Positions 37,632 through 46,127 of a stretch of 64,000 nt of DNA are shown piece by piece. Origin of the DNA: a bacterium (GTDB lineage Bacteria; UBP6; UBA1177); contig JAGCUA010000009.1 in NCBI GenBank assembly GCA_017963125.1, positions 186,001 to 250,000 on the forward strand, written 5' to 3'. Each line of letters starts with the position of its first letter. Positions within the stretch are counted from its first letter, which is position 1. Both the position numbers and the translations under genes were made by a program. Below the pieces are notes generated by a model. It searched no databases, was not told the origin of the DNA, and saw only the letters and a list, made by a program, of their open reading frames with translations.

Positions 37632-38614
37632 CTTTCCACCTCCGGATAAACCTTGAATATAATTGAAAAAATTCTGGCAAGAAGAATAAGGATCATTGCA
37701 AGGATTATGAAATCTGGAGCGTATTCATTGTAAATTTTGAGTTTTCTCGCCGGGATCGGGCTTTTTTCAAGCTCGTCGATGTCTTTGAACGCTTTTTGAA
37801 GCTCTTCTGTTGAAATCGACTGATAGAACTTTCCGCCCGATTTATCGGAAATATTTTTTAAAAGTTCAGGATTTACCTTCATCTGCACTTTCTGGAAAGT
37901 GTCGCGCCCGAAAAAGTCCTTGCCTGCCGGAAAAGGAACCAAACCGTTCGTTCCGATGAGGATCGAATAAACTTTTACCCCTTTTTCGGCAGCGAGATTT
38001 GCAGCGGTTTCGGGGCTGATATTGCCGGAATTGTTGTCGCCGTCAGTGAGAAGAATTATAACTTTGCTTTTCGCCTTGCTGCTTTCAAGACGCGAAAGAG
38101 CGAGTCCGAGACCGTTTCCGATAGCCGTTCCGTCTTCGATCACGCCGGTCGTAACTCTCGCAAGAAGTTCGTTGAAAATATCGTAATCAGTCGTAAGCGG
38201 CACCTGCAGGAAACTCTCTTTCGCAAAGAAAACAAGACCAAGCCTGTCGCTTTTTCTCCCTTTGACGAATTCTTCGATTATATTTTTTGCCGCCGTGATC
38301 CTGTTTTTCGGCTGGAAATCAAGAGCTTCCATCGAACCCGAAACATCGAGCGCAATCATTATATCCTTGCCTTCAACCGGCGGAGTCACCGTTTTTTCAA
38401 GCGTAACAGGACGCGCCAGGGCGAAAACAAGAATGAAAAGTGCCAAAAAATCGAAAAACTGCGGAAGAAAATATTTTGCGTTGGCTTTACTGCGCAGAAA
38501 ATGAAAATTGGTGAAAGCGACTGAATTTCTTCTGGTCTTTGATTTGATGAGTCCAACCGCAAGAAGAACGAGCGGGATCCACAAAAGTAGAAAAAGAGGC
38601 TCAAGCGGAAACAT
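37628..38614 (-). CDS. batA: BatA-like VWA-domain membrane protein
   Basis: A 328-residue paralogue of BatB with the same layout: N-terminal helices, VWA domain with MIDAS DVSGSM, TAIGNG and LLTDGD, and a C-terminal helix (about 300-320). The ATG at 38614 is chosen for its GAGG site six bases upstream; that site lies in the tail of a 145-bp duplicated segment, and an in-frame TTG upstream overlaps it. First gene of the contiguous Bat run. Confidence 0.88.
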   Translation of the reverse strand: MFPLEPLFLLLWIPLVLLAVGLIKSKTRRNSVAFTNFHFLRSKANAKYFLPQFFDFLALFILVFALARPVTLEKTVTPPVEGKDIMIALDVSGSMEALDFQPKNRITAAKNIIEEFVKGRKSDRLGLVFFAKESFLQVPLTTDYDIFNELLARVTTGVIEDGTAIGNGLGLALSRLESSKAKSKVIILLTDGDNNSGNISPETAANLAAEKGVKVYSILIGTNGLVPFPAGKDFFGRDTFQKVQMKVNPELLKNISDKSGGKFYQSISTEELQKAFKDIDELEKSPIPARKLKIYNEYAPDFIILAMILILLARIFSIIFKVYPEVER

Positions 38615-38624
38615 GATCAACCTC

Positions 38625-38769
38625 AAAAAGTGAAAAACTCAGAAAAACTATAACAAAAATCAGCTTTTTCACAGCATCCTCACGCGAAACATACCAAAAA
38701 ACCGCGTAAACAACATTAAATAAGACGATTTTATTTCACAAAAATCAAATTTACGGGCTAAAAAATCGA
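38625..38769. repeat. 145-bp direct repeat, copy A
   Basis: About 93% identical to 43717-43860 in the same orientation, with nine substitutions and one single-base gap. On the minus strand it reads from the last few bases of an aat-like end through an untranslated stretch into a GTG start and 14 codons nearly identical to the signal peptide of the gene at 42931-43764, then breaks off into the batA leader. Confidence 0.92.
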
Positions 38770-38804
38770 GCAACTGAGGCAGAATTTGCGTTAAAATTCT
38801 GATC

Positions 38805-39947
38805 TCACTTAGTTTTCTGATTCTGTAATCTGAAAAATTCTTTCTGTTGTTCAATCTCTCGGCGCAATTCTTCCTGCGTAGGCATAAAAGTCAGATATTT
38901 TGCTGCAAAAAGCTGATCGTTACTGCTTAAAACAGAATAATGAGCCACATCTTCATCCGTGTCGGCACAAAGAAGCAACCCGATTGTGGGATTGTGCCCT
39001 TCAGGCCGTACAAGCTCGTCATACATTTTGACATACATATCCATCTGACCGACATCCTGATAGCTCAATTTTGTTGTTTTCAGATCGACAAGAACAAAAC
39101 AGCGCAGATGGTAGTTGTAAAACACCAAATCAATATAATAATCCTGTTTTTCCGTATGGATATACTTCTGCCTGTCAACAAAAGCGAAACCTTTTCCCAG
39201 TTCCATAAGAAACGATATCAAGTGCTCGATTATGCTTTGCTCTAAAGAAGTTTCCGAGTATTTTGTGTTGTTTTTAAAACCAAGAAATTCGGCGATAACA
39301 GGATTTTTCAGAAATTCCAGCTTGTCCTGCAAATTATTTGTCAGCGTTTTCATTTCGTCACGAACAACAGATTTATTCTGAGACTGAAGCAGACGGTAAT
39401 AGTATTGGGACGAGATGTTCCGCTGCAAAGTGCGCGTACTCCACATTTCATTTATGGCCTCATTTTCATACCACGCTCTGGCTTCGGCATTGGATTCCTG
39501 CAGAATTATGCGGTAGTGTGTCCATGAGAGGCGCAATTTGCGAGTCGGTTCAATTTGTTCATATAAATCAGCTGTAAAAGAAAGTGCCGCTACCGGAAGG
39601 TTTTCAGATTTTCTACTCACTGCGTAGAAAAAGTCCGGAAAGCAATTATAAAACGCGATGAAATGATATAAATTAGCCTGTCCGAAACCGTTCCCGAATT
39701 GCTTTACCAGTTCTTTTGCCAGTATTTTCACGATTTTTTCCCCATAATCAGCACGTTTTCCTTTCAACACTTCATGCTGAATACGCAGACCCAATAACCA
39801 GTTACGTTTGATGAGAGTTTCATCTATAGATCGATAAGCCGCAACCTGAGCCTGCTCAATAATAGCGCAGGCATCCTTGAGCAAATCTCTCTGAAAAGCA
39901 GTGATTTTAATTTGATTTTCTTCTTTCTTCTTCAATTTCCGACCCAA
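38805..39947 (-). CDS. YhcG/RpnC-type PD-(D/E)xK nuclease (DUF1016)
   Basis: A 380-residue protein. The N-terminal DUF1016 region (about 15-195) has LSWTHYRIILQ and ARAWYENEAINEMWSTRTLQRNI; the C-terminal half has the nuclease core DYYIDLVFYN...VLVDLKTTKLS with the D and E/DxK-type ligands. Such proteins are found scattered in genomes and are proposed as recombination-linked nucleases. The start appears to be a TTG without a good ribosome-binding site; a TTG four codons later has CGGA close by. It lies in the accessory insert within the Bat locus. Confidence 0.88.
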   Translation of the reverse strand: MGRKLKKKEENQIKITAFQRDLLKDACAIIEQAQVAAYRSIDETLIKRNWLLGLRIQHEVLKGKRADYGEKIVKILAKELVKQFGNGFGQANLYHFIAFYNCFPDFFYAVSRKSENLPVAALSFTADLYEQIEPTRKLRLSWTHYRIILQESNAEARAWYENEAINEMWSTRTLQRNISSQYYYRLLQSQNKSVVRDEMKTLTNNLQDKLEFLKNPVIAEFLGFKNNTKYSETSLEQSIIEHLISFLMELGKGFAFVDRQKYIHTEKQDYYIDLVFYNYHLRCFVLVDLKTTKLSYQDVGQMDMYVKMYDELVRPEGHNPTIGLLLCADTDEDVAHYSVLSSNDQLFAAKYLTFMPTQEELRREIEQQKEFFRLQNQKTK

Positions 39948-39963
39948 CTTTTACAATACAACA

Positions 39964-40003
39964 AACTATTTTCAAGTATAAAATAAATATACTTTGAAAA
40001 TAG
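39964..40003. promoter_or_regulatory. Long near-perfect inverted repeat before the DUF1016 gene
   Basis: Arms ACTATTTTCAAGTATA (39964-39979) and its complement with one extra base (39987-40003) flank a seven-base centre. It begins 16 bases upstream of the DUF1016 start. TTGACT (40001-40006, minus strand) overlaps one arm, so it may be an operator over a promoter. Confidence 0.6.
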
Positions 40004-40098
40004 TCAAGTTTTTAACCAAACAACAAAGCCAAAATTATCAAATCTATAAATCAAGATTTGCGAAAGTTTTTTATTTACTCAAAATCTTGCATTTTAAG

Positions 40099-40137
40099 AA
40101 GACGATTTTATTTTACAAAAATCAATTTTACAGGTTA
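40099..40137. repeat. Partial third copy of the Bat-locus repeat
   Basis: 39 bases matching copy A at 38722-38760 in 35 positions. The core word AGACGATTTTATTT also occurs at about 409-420 in the purA-ltaE gap, so this may be a dispersed intergenic repeat. Confidence 0.7.
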
Positions 40138-40292
40138 GCCACATATTTTTCTCCCAAACAAACCGCTATTTTGGGAGAAATTGCAGACTGTTAGGAGCAT
40201 TGCTGAGCACTCGAAACAAAAACTTGCCTTCCAAGCGTATCTCTCTAAAATTTCTCGTTTTTGTTGATTCAATTTGAAGACAAAATGATGCT

Positions 40293-40342
40293 CAACGCAA
40301 CGCAACGCAACGCAACGCACCGCAACGCAACGCTACGCAACT
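40293..40342. repeat. CAACG pentanucleotide tandem repeat
   Basis: Ten five-base units, seven of them perfect CAACG, with three single-base variants. It lies about 95 bases before the ATG at 40438, in a 490-base gene-free stretch (39948-40437) that also holds the inverted repeat and the partial copy described above. Confidence 0.9.
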
Positions 40343-40437
40343 ATTAAAAAAGCGTGTCCCACGACTAAATCCAAGTCAAGTTTTTCGACAGAGAAATTCA
40401 ATAATTTCAATATTTTTTATGTTTTAAAGGTGAAAAA

Positions 40438-41313
40438 ATGAAGCAAATTTGTCTTTTATTTTGTCTGATTTTGTTTTCATTCACTCTTTTCGCCGCCGAC
40501 AAACCGATGCTGGCGGTTATGGAATTCGAGGACAGAAGCGGAACGATCCCGGAAAAGACGCTGTCTGATGCAGCCGAGTATCTGCGCAGTGCTTTGGCAA
40601 GTTCAGGAAAATTCATTCTCATCGCTAAAGAGCGTCAGGAAAAGGCGATGATTGCCGAGATGAAAAAAGAATCCTACAAACTTTGCAACGACAAAAACTG
40701 TCAGATTCCGTTAGGACAGGCTCTTTCTGCCGACACGATTCTACGGACGACCATCAACTTTTTCGGAGGAACTTATATCATTACATCCGAGCTTATAAAC
40801 CTTGAAAAAGAAGCGACAGAAAAGGCAGTCAAAGCAATTTTTGACGAGGGTGATGAAAGACACATGCGTCATGCTCTGAACGATATTTCGCAGCAGATCA
40901 CAGGTGTCGAATACGATACAAAAAAATATTATCATCCTTATTGGAAGGCCGGATTATCACTTATAGCTGTCGGCGCGGCTATCGCTGGCGGAGGCATAGC
41001 AGGATTTCACATCGCTTCGGAAGACCAGCTAAGCAAATATAAAAAAATGAGGAACTCAGACAAGGCTTCCGCAGCTGTGCAAAGCGGCATGAATCATGCT
41101 GAATATCTCGAAAAGGCCAACAATTATCGAAATAAAGCGAAATCTTACAGGGGTTGGGAAATCGCGAGCGGAGTTATAGGCGGATCGCTTCTTGTTAGCG
41201 GAATCGTTTTGGTGGCAATCAAAAAAGAGGTTCCGAAAAATTTTGCTTTGAAAGATTTCTCGGTTTCGCCTTCTGACAAAGGCTTTTACGCTTCACTCAG
41301 CTTTGAATTTTAG
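40438..41313 (+). CDS. Exported protein with CsgG/TolB-like N-terminal domain
   Basis: A 291-residue protein with signal peptide (1-19) and a domain starting KPMLAVMEFEDRSGTIP and continuing AEYLRSALASSGKFILIAKERQ, which resembles the CsgG/LpoB-like periplasmic fold found in many proteins that sense or score regulated gene sets. After it come a Gly/Ala-rich hydrophobic helix (about 173-192) and another (about 243-261). C84 and C89 form a small CNDKNC loop. It is followed nine bases later by a DUF1566 lipoprotein and is likely cotranscribed. Confidence 0.68.
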   Translation: MKQICLLFCLILFSFTLFAADKPMLAVMEFEDRSGTIPEKTLSDAAEYLRSALASSGKFILIAKERQEKAMIAEMKKESYKLCNDKNCQIPLGQALSADTILRTTINFFGGTYIITSELINLEKEATEKAVKAIFDEGDERHMRHALNDISQQITGVEYDTKKYYHPYWKAGLSLIAVGAAIAGGGIAGFHIASEDQLSKYKKMRNSDKASAAVQSGMNHAEYLEKANNYRNKAKSYRGWEIASGVIGGSLLVSGIVLVAIKKEVPKNFALKDFSVSPSDKGFYASLSFEF

Positions 41314-41322
41314 GAGGAAACA

Positions 41323-42714
41323 ATGAATAAATTCTTCTCGATTTTTTGCCTAATTACGGTTGTTCTCCTGTTTTCGTCATGCGACATGCCAGACTATACT
41401 GATGAAATTAGTGCCGCATATTTCAACGCAGGAGGCTCAAGCGGCACAGTAGTTTGCACTTACGGACAATACAGATGTTCTGGTAGCGATTCTTATTTCT
41501 GCGGTTATTCCGGCAATGATCTTCTTTGGCTGCTTTCGCAAAAATGCAGCTACGGATGTGATTCATCAACCGGAAAATGCAAAAGTTCGAACGATTCGGG
41601 CAGCGGCTCAAGTTCAGGCGGGAACAACTCCGGCGGTGACAGCGGTAATTCAGGTGGCAATTCCGACACTTCTTCACCTTTGTGTAACCCGAATCCGTGC
41701 GCAAACCTTGCAAATTCAACTGGTATATGCACCACGACGCACGACGACTATGTTTGCGGCTGCAAGGAAGGTTATAATTGGCGGCACAAAGAATGTGTCC
41801 AAATTCCGAAAGCTTTGGGAAACATCTGCACCGGACAGACAAAATGCTATACTGATTCAGACCTCATAAACTGCAATTCATCATCGATCGGTGATTTTTA
41901 TGGCCAGGATGCATACTATGCTGCTCGGGGCACCTGCATTCCGCAAAAATTTAGAATTGATAACTCTGTTCCAAACGAAAAAACAGTCATTGACGAAAAT
42001 ACTGGGCTTGAATGGCAACAGAATCTCTCGACTAATGACTACGGCTACGTTTGGGAACAAGCTATCGAATACTGTGAAGAACTTGAATACGGCGGACATA
42101 ATGACTGGCGTTTGCCTACAGTCAAAGAACTTTTCAGTATTGTTGACAGACGCACTTCTCCCGCCATTAATACAACATATTTTGATACACCTGTCAGTTC
42201 TGTTTGGTCTTCATCTAAAGATGTAAGAGACAACAATTACGCCTGGATTACAAGTTTCTATTATGGTAATGCCGTCAGCAGCAGCGACTGCTATAGGAAT
42301 TGTTTCTTTGATGCTGGTTGTGTGAGGGGAAAAAATCTTACTCAAAAACCATCATTTACTTCTTCTATGATCAACGGTGATGAAATCATTACTGACTCAG
42401 AAACAGGTTTAATTTGGCAAAAAACTTATGATGAAACCGAAAAAAAATGGAGCGATGCTCTTGCCTATTGCGAAAATCTGACTTACGCCGGCTACAGCGA
42501 TTGGAGAATGCCTAACATCAATGAGCTTCTATCTCTCGTAAATTATGAAGAATATGACCCTGCATCTGATTTTTCAGATATGCCGTCAAAAGAGTTTTGG
42601 TCTTCGTCTACATATGTAAATAATACCGCTAGCATATGGCTTGTAAATTTTAGCGATGGTAGTACCGACGACCGCAATAAGATTGCTAATCTCTATGTTC
42701 GTTGTGTCCGGTAG
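41323..42714 (+). CDS. DUF1566 (Lcl) lipoprotein with EGF-like segment
   Basis: A 463-residue predicted surface lipoprotein (lipobox LFSSC, C20). A Cys-rich region (about 45-90), a Ser/Gly/Asn linker (90-125) and an EGF-like motif CNPNPCANLANSTGIC lead into two DUF1566 domains, each with a D-TGL-WQ opening (TGLEWQQ; TGLIWQK), a WRLPT/WRMPN phrase and a VWSSS or FWSSS phrase. DUF1566 proteins are common adhesin-like or enzyme-linked surface proteins of unknown action. It ends YVRCVR exactly like the large protein at 59633-61513. Confidence 0.8.
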   Translation: MNKFFSIFCLITVVLLFSSCDMPDYTDEISAAYFNAGGSSGTVVCTYGQYRCSGSDSYFCGYSGNDLLWLLSQKCSYGCDSSTGKCKSSNDSGSGSSSGGNNSGGDSGNSGGNSDTSSPLCNPNPCANLANSTGICTTTHDDYVCGCKEGYNWRHKECVQIPKALGNICTGQTKCYTDSDLINCNSSSIGDFYGQDAYYAARGTCIPQKFRIDNSVPNEKTVIDENTGLEWQQNLSTNDYGYVWEQAIEYCEELEYGGHNDWRLPTVKELFSIVDRRTSPAINTTYFDTPVSSVWSSSKDVRDNNYAWITSFYYGNAVSSSDCYRNCFFDAGCVRGKNLTQKPSFTSSMINGDEIITDSETGLIWQKTYDETEKKWSDALAYCENLTYAGYSDWRMPNINELLSLVNYEEYDPASDFSDMPSKEFWSSSTYVNNTASIWLVNFSDGSTDDRNKIANLYVRCVR

Positions 42715-42715
42715 T

Positions 42716-42895
42716 GCTTCGACACAAATTTAAGGTCATAATTTTTCCGATCAAACTCTCAGTATCGATTTCCATTTTGCTTTTCCCGTCAGGGGCAGTA
42801 TATTCCAAAATGGAATAAACCGAGTAGTTTTCATCCAACTCGCCAGTTTTGAAAATATTGTTCAAATGCTTGGAAATAACAGAAGTTTTTGTCAA
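42716..42895 (-). pseudogene. Fragment of a RhuM-like protein
   Basis: On the minus strand, about 45 codons match the N-terminal region of RhuM/virulence-RhuM proteins: VISKHLNNIFKTGELDEN and YSILEYTAPDGKS. Both the upstream and the downstream parts are missing, and no start codon with a ribosome-binding site is present. It is a relic. Confidence 0.6.
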
Positions 42896-42930
42896 AGTCG
42901 CACAGTCAGCTCAAAGATAGAAAAAGAAGC

Positions 42931-43764
42931 TCAAGCCTCCTTTTTCTTCAAGAAAGCGCGGAAACCATCAATCAGAGAATCGAAATCTTCAGGTTTCAGC
43001 GGCTCGTCGGCGAATTTGTATCTGTCGGCAAGATTGAGAATAGACAAAATTTCGTCGGTATTTTCCGAAAAAATATGGTCGCGTTTTAAAGCGCGTTTGA
43101 CTTCAAAAGTTGTCATTTCAACATAATTTTTGTGTGATATCAACGACATATAAGTTTTCATCCCGAGCGTTACAAGGTCTGTAAAACTCTCAAAATCGCC
43201 TTCTTTTCTTTTTGCTTCAGCCTTTTTTATGAACTCTTTCGCGACATCCGCAGGAACGACAACAGGCACTTTTTCGACCGTTTTTTTAGCAAATTTCTTT
43301 TTGAGTTTTATAAATGCGAAAACAAGTGTCGCGGCAAGGAGCAAAGCGGCTGCGGCATAAAGCAGCGTGTAGTCTTTTTCACGGATCTCGGCGTTTTCCC
43401 TGAGCCCGCGTAGTTCCGTGTCGCTCTCTTCAGTTCTTGTCTGAACAGTGATTTTGAAAGGCTCGACAGTTCCCGAAACGCCGCCTGAAACGATATTTAT
43501 TTCGGGGATTTCGATTTCACCGCTTTTGAAAACGACTATTTTGAGCAGAACCGCGTCCTTTTCAGGCGTTGCCTCGACTTTTCTGATTTTTGCATCGGCA
43601 AATTTTTCATTAAAAACCGCAGAAATGTTTTCTGACGGCTGGATCTTGACTTTGACGGCAATTTCGTCGCCTAAAAAAACATCGCCGCTCTGAATTTCAG
43701 GCGCAAAACTCTCCGCAAAAACTGAAAAACTCAGAAAAACTATAATAAAAATCAGCTTTTTCAC
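42931..43764 (-). CDS. Bat-operon membrane protein (BatD/DUF4381-like)
   Basis: A 277-residue protein: signal peptide (1-17), an N-terminal beta domain (about 20-115) like that of BatD, one helix (131-151) and a cytosolic helical tail (about 175-277). Proteins of this layout normally sit directly upstream of batA in Bat operons. Here it is 4.3 kb upstream of batA, with accessory genes between. The GTG at 43764 follows GAGG by five bases; its first codons lie in direct-repeat copy B. Confidence 0.72.
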   Translation of the reverse strand: MKKLIFIIVFLSFSVFAESFAPEIQSGDVFLGDEIAVKVKIQPSENISAVFNEKFADAKIRKVEATPEKDAVLLKIVVFKSGEIEIPEINIVSGGVSGTVEPFKITVQTRTEESDTELRGLRENAEIREKDYTLLYAAAALLLAATLVFAFIKLKKKFAKKTVEKVPVVVPADVAKEFIKKAEAKRKEGDFESFTDLVTLGMKTYMSLISHKNYVEMTTFEVKRALKRDHIFSENTDEILSILNLADRYKFADEPLKPEDFDSLIDGFRAFLKKKEA

Positions 43765-43860
43765 AGCATCCTCACGCGAAACAGACCAAAAAACTGCGTA
43801 AACAACACTGAATAAGATGATTTTATTTCACAAAAATCAAATTTAGTGGCTAAAAATCGA
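43717..43860. repeat. 145-bp direct repeat, copy B
   Basis: Partner of 38625-38769. It spans the end of aat, the aat-to-Bat spacer and the first codons of the Bat protein gene, so it appears to be the original location, with copy A the truncated one. The two copies are 5,092 bases apart. Confidence 0.92.
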
Positions 43861-44545
43861 CTCTCCCCGCCTCTGCCGCTCTGCCGACGATTTCGAGGAA
43901 CTCTTTTCTCGGGATGAATTCGGCTCCGAGCGACTTCAGATGCTCGGTTTCAACCTGGCAGTCGATTACGGGGCAGCCGATCTCGCGAAGTTTGCCGACA
44001 AAAGTGATGAAAGCGGCTTTCGATGCGTTCGGATAAGTCGAAAACATACTTTCGCCGAAAAAAGCCTTCCCTATCATCACGCCGTAAAGCCCTCCGGCAA
44101 GGATGTCTGTGCCGGTAAGCCAGCTTTCGACGCTCACCGCATATCCAAGAACATGAAGGCGGTTGTAGGCTTTTTCCATGTCGTCGGTGATCCAGGTCCC
44201 TTCCTGATGGACTCTGACTTCGTGGCGGCAGCGGCTTATGACCTGCGGAAAAGCGGTGTTGACAGTCACCGTGAATTCCCCCGATTTGAGAACTTTTTTC
44301 ATGCTTTTAGAAACATGGAGTTTTTCGGGGAAAAGGACAAAACGCGGATCGGGCGACCACCAGAGGATTTTACTACCCTGATACGAGATCCTGCTTTCTT
44401 CCGAATACCACGGAAAAATCCCAGACTTGTAGGCAAGAAGAAGCCTTTCCGGCCTCAGATCGCCGCCGATTGCAAGGAAACCGTCAGGCTCCGCATTCTC
44501 GACCGGAGGAAAACCGATTGAACTTTTCGAAAGATAGTAAATCAT
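43850..44545 (-). CDS. aat: Leucyl/phenylalanyl-tRNA--protein transferase
   Basis: Adds Leu or Phe from tRNA to proteins with N-terminal Arg or Lys, marking them for ClpAP in the N-end rule pathway. The 231-residue protein shows the family start YYLSKSSIGFPPVENAEPDG, then FPWYSE, KILWWSPDPRFVLFP, and the C-terminal GGLYGVMIGKAFFGESMFS and CPVIDCQVETEHLKSLGAE. Length is typical. Its stop codon falls inside repeat copy B. Confidence 0.96.
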   Translation of the reverse strand: MIYYLSKSSIGFPPVENAEPDGFLAIGGDLRPERLLLAYKSGIFPWYSEESRISYQGSKILWWSPDPRFVLFPEKLHVSKSMKKVLKSGEFTVTVNTAFPQVISRCRHEVRVHQEGTWITDDMEKAYNRLHVLGYAVSVESWLTGTDILAGGLYGVMIGKAFFGESMFSTYPNASKAAFITFVGKLREIGCPVIDCQVETEHLKSLGAEFIPRKEFLEIVGRAAEAGRVDF

Positions 44546-44683
44546 TTATCCCCGCACAAAAAACAATAGAAATTATATTATATGGAGGGAATTGCAAAAA
44601 AAATGAACAGGGGGAAAATTGCTCAAGAAAATAAGGATTGTACAACAAGTCAACAAAGTATTAAAATAACATAAACTAGCAAC

Positions 44684-45691
44684 TTAGTAACTTAGGTTAT
44701 TAATCTTATCTTTTAAAAGATTTATATCCTTGGCGAAATTCAGATTTGCTTTAGATTTATCCACCCCTGCTGTTGTAATACCTATTACTTCACCGTACTC
44801 GTTTATCAAAGCGCCTCCGCTGCTACCATGATCTGTTGATGCATTGTGTTGAATAAAACCTTCTCGGAATTGAGAAATTATACCTTTAGAAAGTGTGTTC
44901 TGGTACCCGAGTGGACTTCCGATGGCAAAAACTGACTCTCCAACTCTCAACTTTCTATTTGTTACAGGTATATAATTACATCTAAAAGCCAAATTTACTT
45001 TAAAAACTATATAATCATCTTTTTCACTTTGTGAAATTATTCTCGAAACATTGAATATTTGACCATCAGATAATTTTACGGTCCAATGATTAGTTCCGGA
45101 AAAAACATGGTAATTGCTAACCGCCAAACAAGAATCATTTACAAAGAAACCTGACCCTTGTTTTCTCGCAGACTTTCCATTTGATGCATAAACAATAAAA
45201 ACAGCTGAATTATATTTTTCAAAAATCTCATCACCTGTAAATTTACCATTTCCAGGAGGGACTGATGGAGCAGATGGTGTTAAAATACGCTTTGGTTCTT
45301 CATGTGAGGGATCAGTCGGAACAGACTTTGGCTCCTCTTTTGGAATTTCAGAATCTATTTTTTTTGAATAATTCACATTCTCAGTTATTTTCCATATTCC
45401 GCCGACAAATCCAAAAAACAGAACGCCACCTAATATAATAAACTTTAATATATTCTTACCAGAAAAGTGTGAAGAGACATCCTCCTCGACATCATCTTCT
45501 TCGTAATCATCGAAACTATTTTCTTTATCTTCTTCACAAGTTTCGAAAACGTTATCATCATCCTCCAAGATGTTTCCTTCATCATCTTCTTCGTAATCAT
45601 CATTGGAAGTTTCATTATTTAGCAATATTTTTCTTAACAACCAAAAAACAATACCGCAACAAAGAAAACAGAATAAAAGTATAAGAAGCAT
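44684..45691 (-). CDS. Membrane-anchored trypsin-like (S1C/HtrA-type) protease
   Basis: A 335-residue protein: helix 1 (1-21), an extremely acidic stretch (about 30-72), helix 2 (81-101, ending VGGIW), a proline-rich linker and a trypsin-like domain (about 150-335). The catalytic triad is complete: H195 in VSNYHVF, D226 in KDDYIVF and S291 in DHGSSGGAL. There is no PDZ domain, unlike DegP. It is about 60% similar by eye to the protease at 58601-59623 and shares its N-terminal layout. Last gene of the minus-strand block. GAGG precedes the ATG. Confidence 0.88.
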   Translation of the reverse strand: MLLILLFCFLCCGIVFWLLRKILLNNETSNDDYEEDDEGNILEDDDNVFETCEEDKENSFDDYEEDDVEEDVSSHFSGKNILKFIILGGVLFFGFVGGIWKITENVNYSKKIDSEIPKEEPKSVPTDPSHEEPKRILTPSAPSVPPGNGKFTGDEIFEKYNSAVFIVYASNGKSARKQGSGFFVNDSCLAVSNYHVFSGTNHWTVKLSDGQIFNVSRIISQSEKDDYIVFKVNLAFRCNYIPVTNRKLRVGESVFAIGSPLGYQNTLSKGIISQFREGFIQHNASTDHGSSGGALINEYGEVIGITTAGVDKSKANLNFAKDINLLKDKINNLSY

Positions 45692-45738
45692 TATATACCT
45701 CAGCTATATAATTTTTTTCACAAATATACTTTCATTAA

Positions 45739-46125
45739 TTAAAAGAATGCGATTACAACAAAAATACCCGCTAAAACTCCTAGAACGACACCTATAAATT
45801 TAGCAACAACAACTGGATCCCAATGGAATCCATTATTTGCGCATACAGATTCCTTCATCATCCTTTTAGCTTCAGGATGTCCCTGTTTTGCCGCCCGCCT
45901 AAACCACATGAATGCCGCAGCATAATTCTGATTTGTTCCTAAACCGTTGTAATACATAATTCCGACATTAAACTGAGATGAAACATGCCCCTGCTCTGCT
46001 GCCTTAAGAAAGCATTTAAAAGCTTCGGTATAATTTCGCGCGACTCCATTTCCATTATAATACCGAACACCTTGAGCAAATAAAGTTTCTGGTTTCCCAT
46101 AATTAACTGAATTTACATTGTTCAT
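45739..46125 (-). CDS. Small Sel1-repeat protein with C-terminal membrane helix
   Basis: 128 residues: two Sel1 repeats (AQGVRYYNGNGVARNYTEAF...AAEQGHVSSQ; NVGIMYYNGLGTNQNYAAAF...AAKQGHPEAK) and a C-terminal helix (about 107-127), so a tail-anchored protein with the repeats in the cytosol. Sel1 repeats bind partner proteins. A strong AGGAGGT site precedes it; it starts two bases after the transglutaminase-like stop. Confidence 0.88.
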   Translation of the reverse strand: MNNVNSVNYGKPETLFAQGVRYYNGNGVARNYTEAFKCFLKAAEQGHVSSQFNVGIMYYNGLGTNQNYAAAFMWFRRAAKQGHPEAKRMMKESVCANNGFHWDPVVVAKFIGVVLGVLAGIFVVIAFF

Positions 46126-46127
46126 CT

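Noticed and set aside
38669..38854. Small minus-strand frame covering repeat copy A
   Set aside because: Part of it recurs in copy B and the partial copy, but reading frames are not preserved in the latter and no start site is seen; more likely a non-coding repeat.
44580..44670. 30-codon plus-strand frame between aat and the protease gene
   Set aside because: No ribosome-binding site, no similarity and AT-rich intergenic setting.
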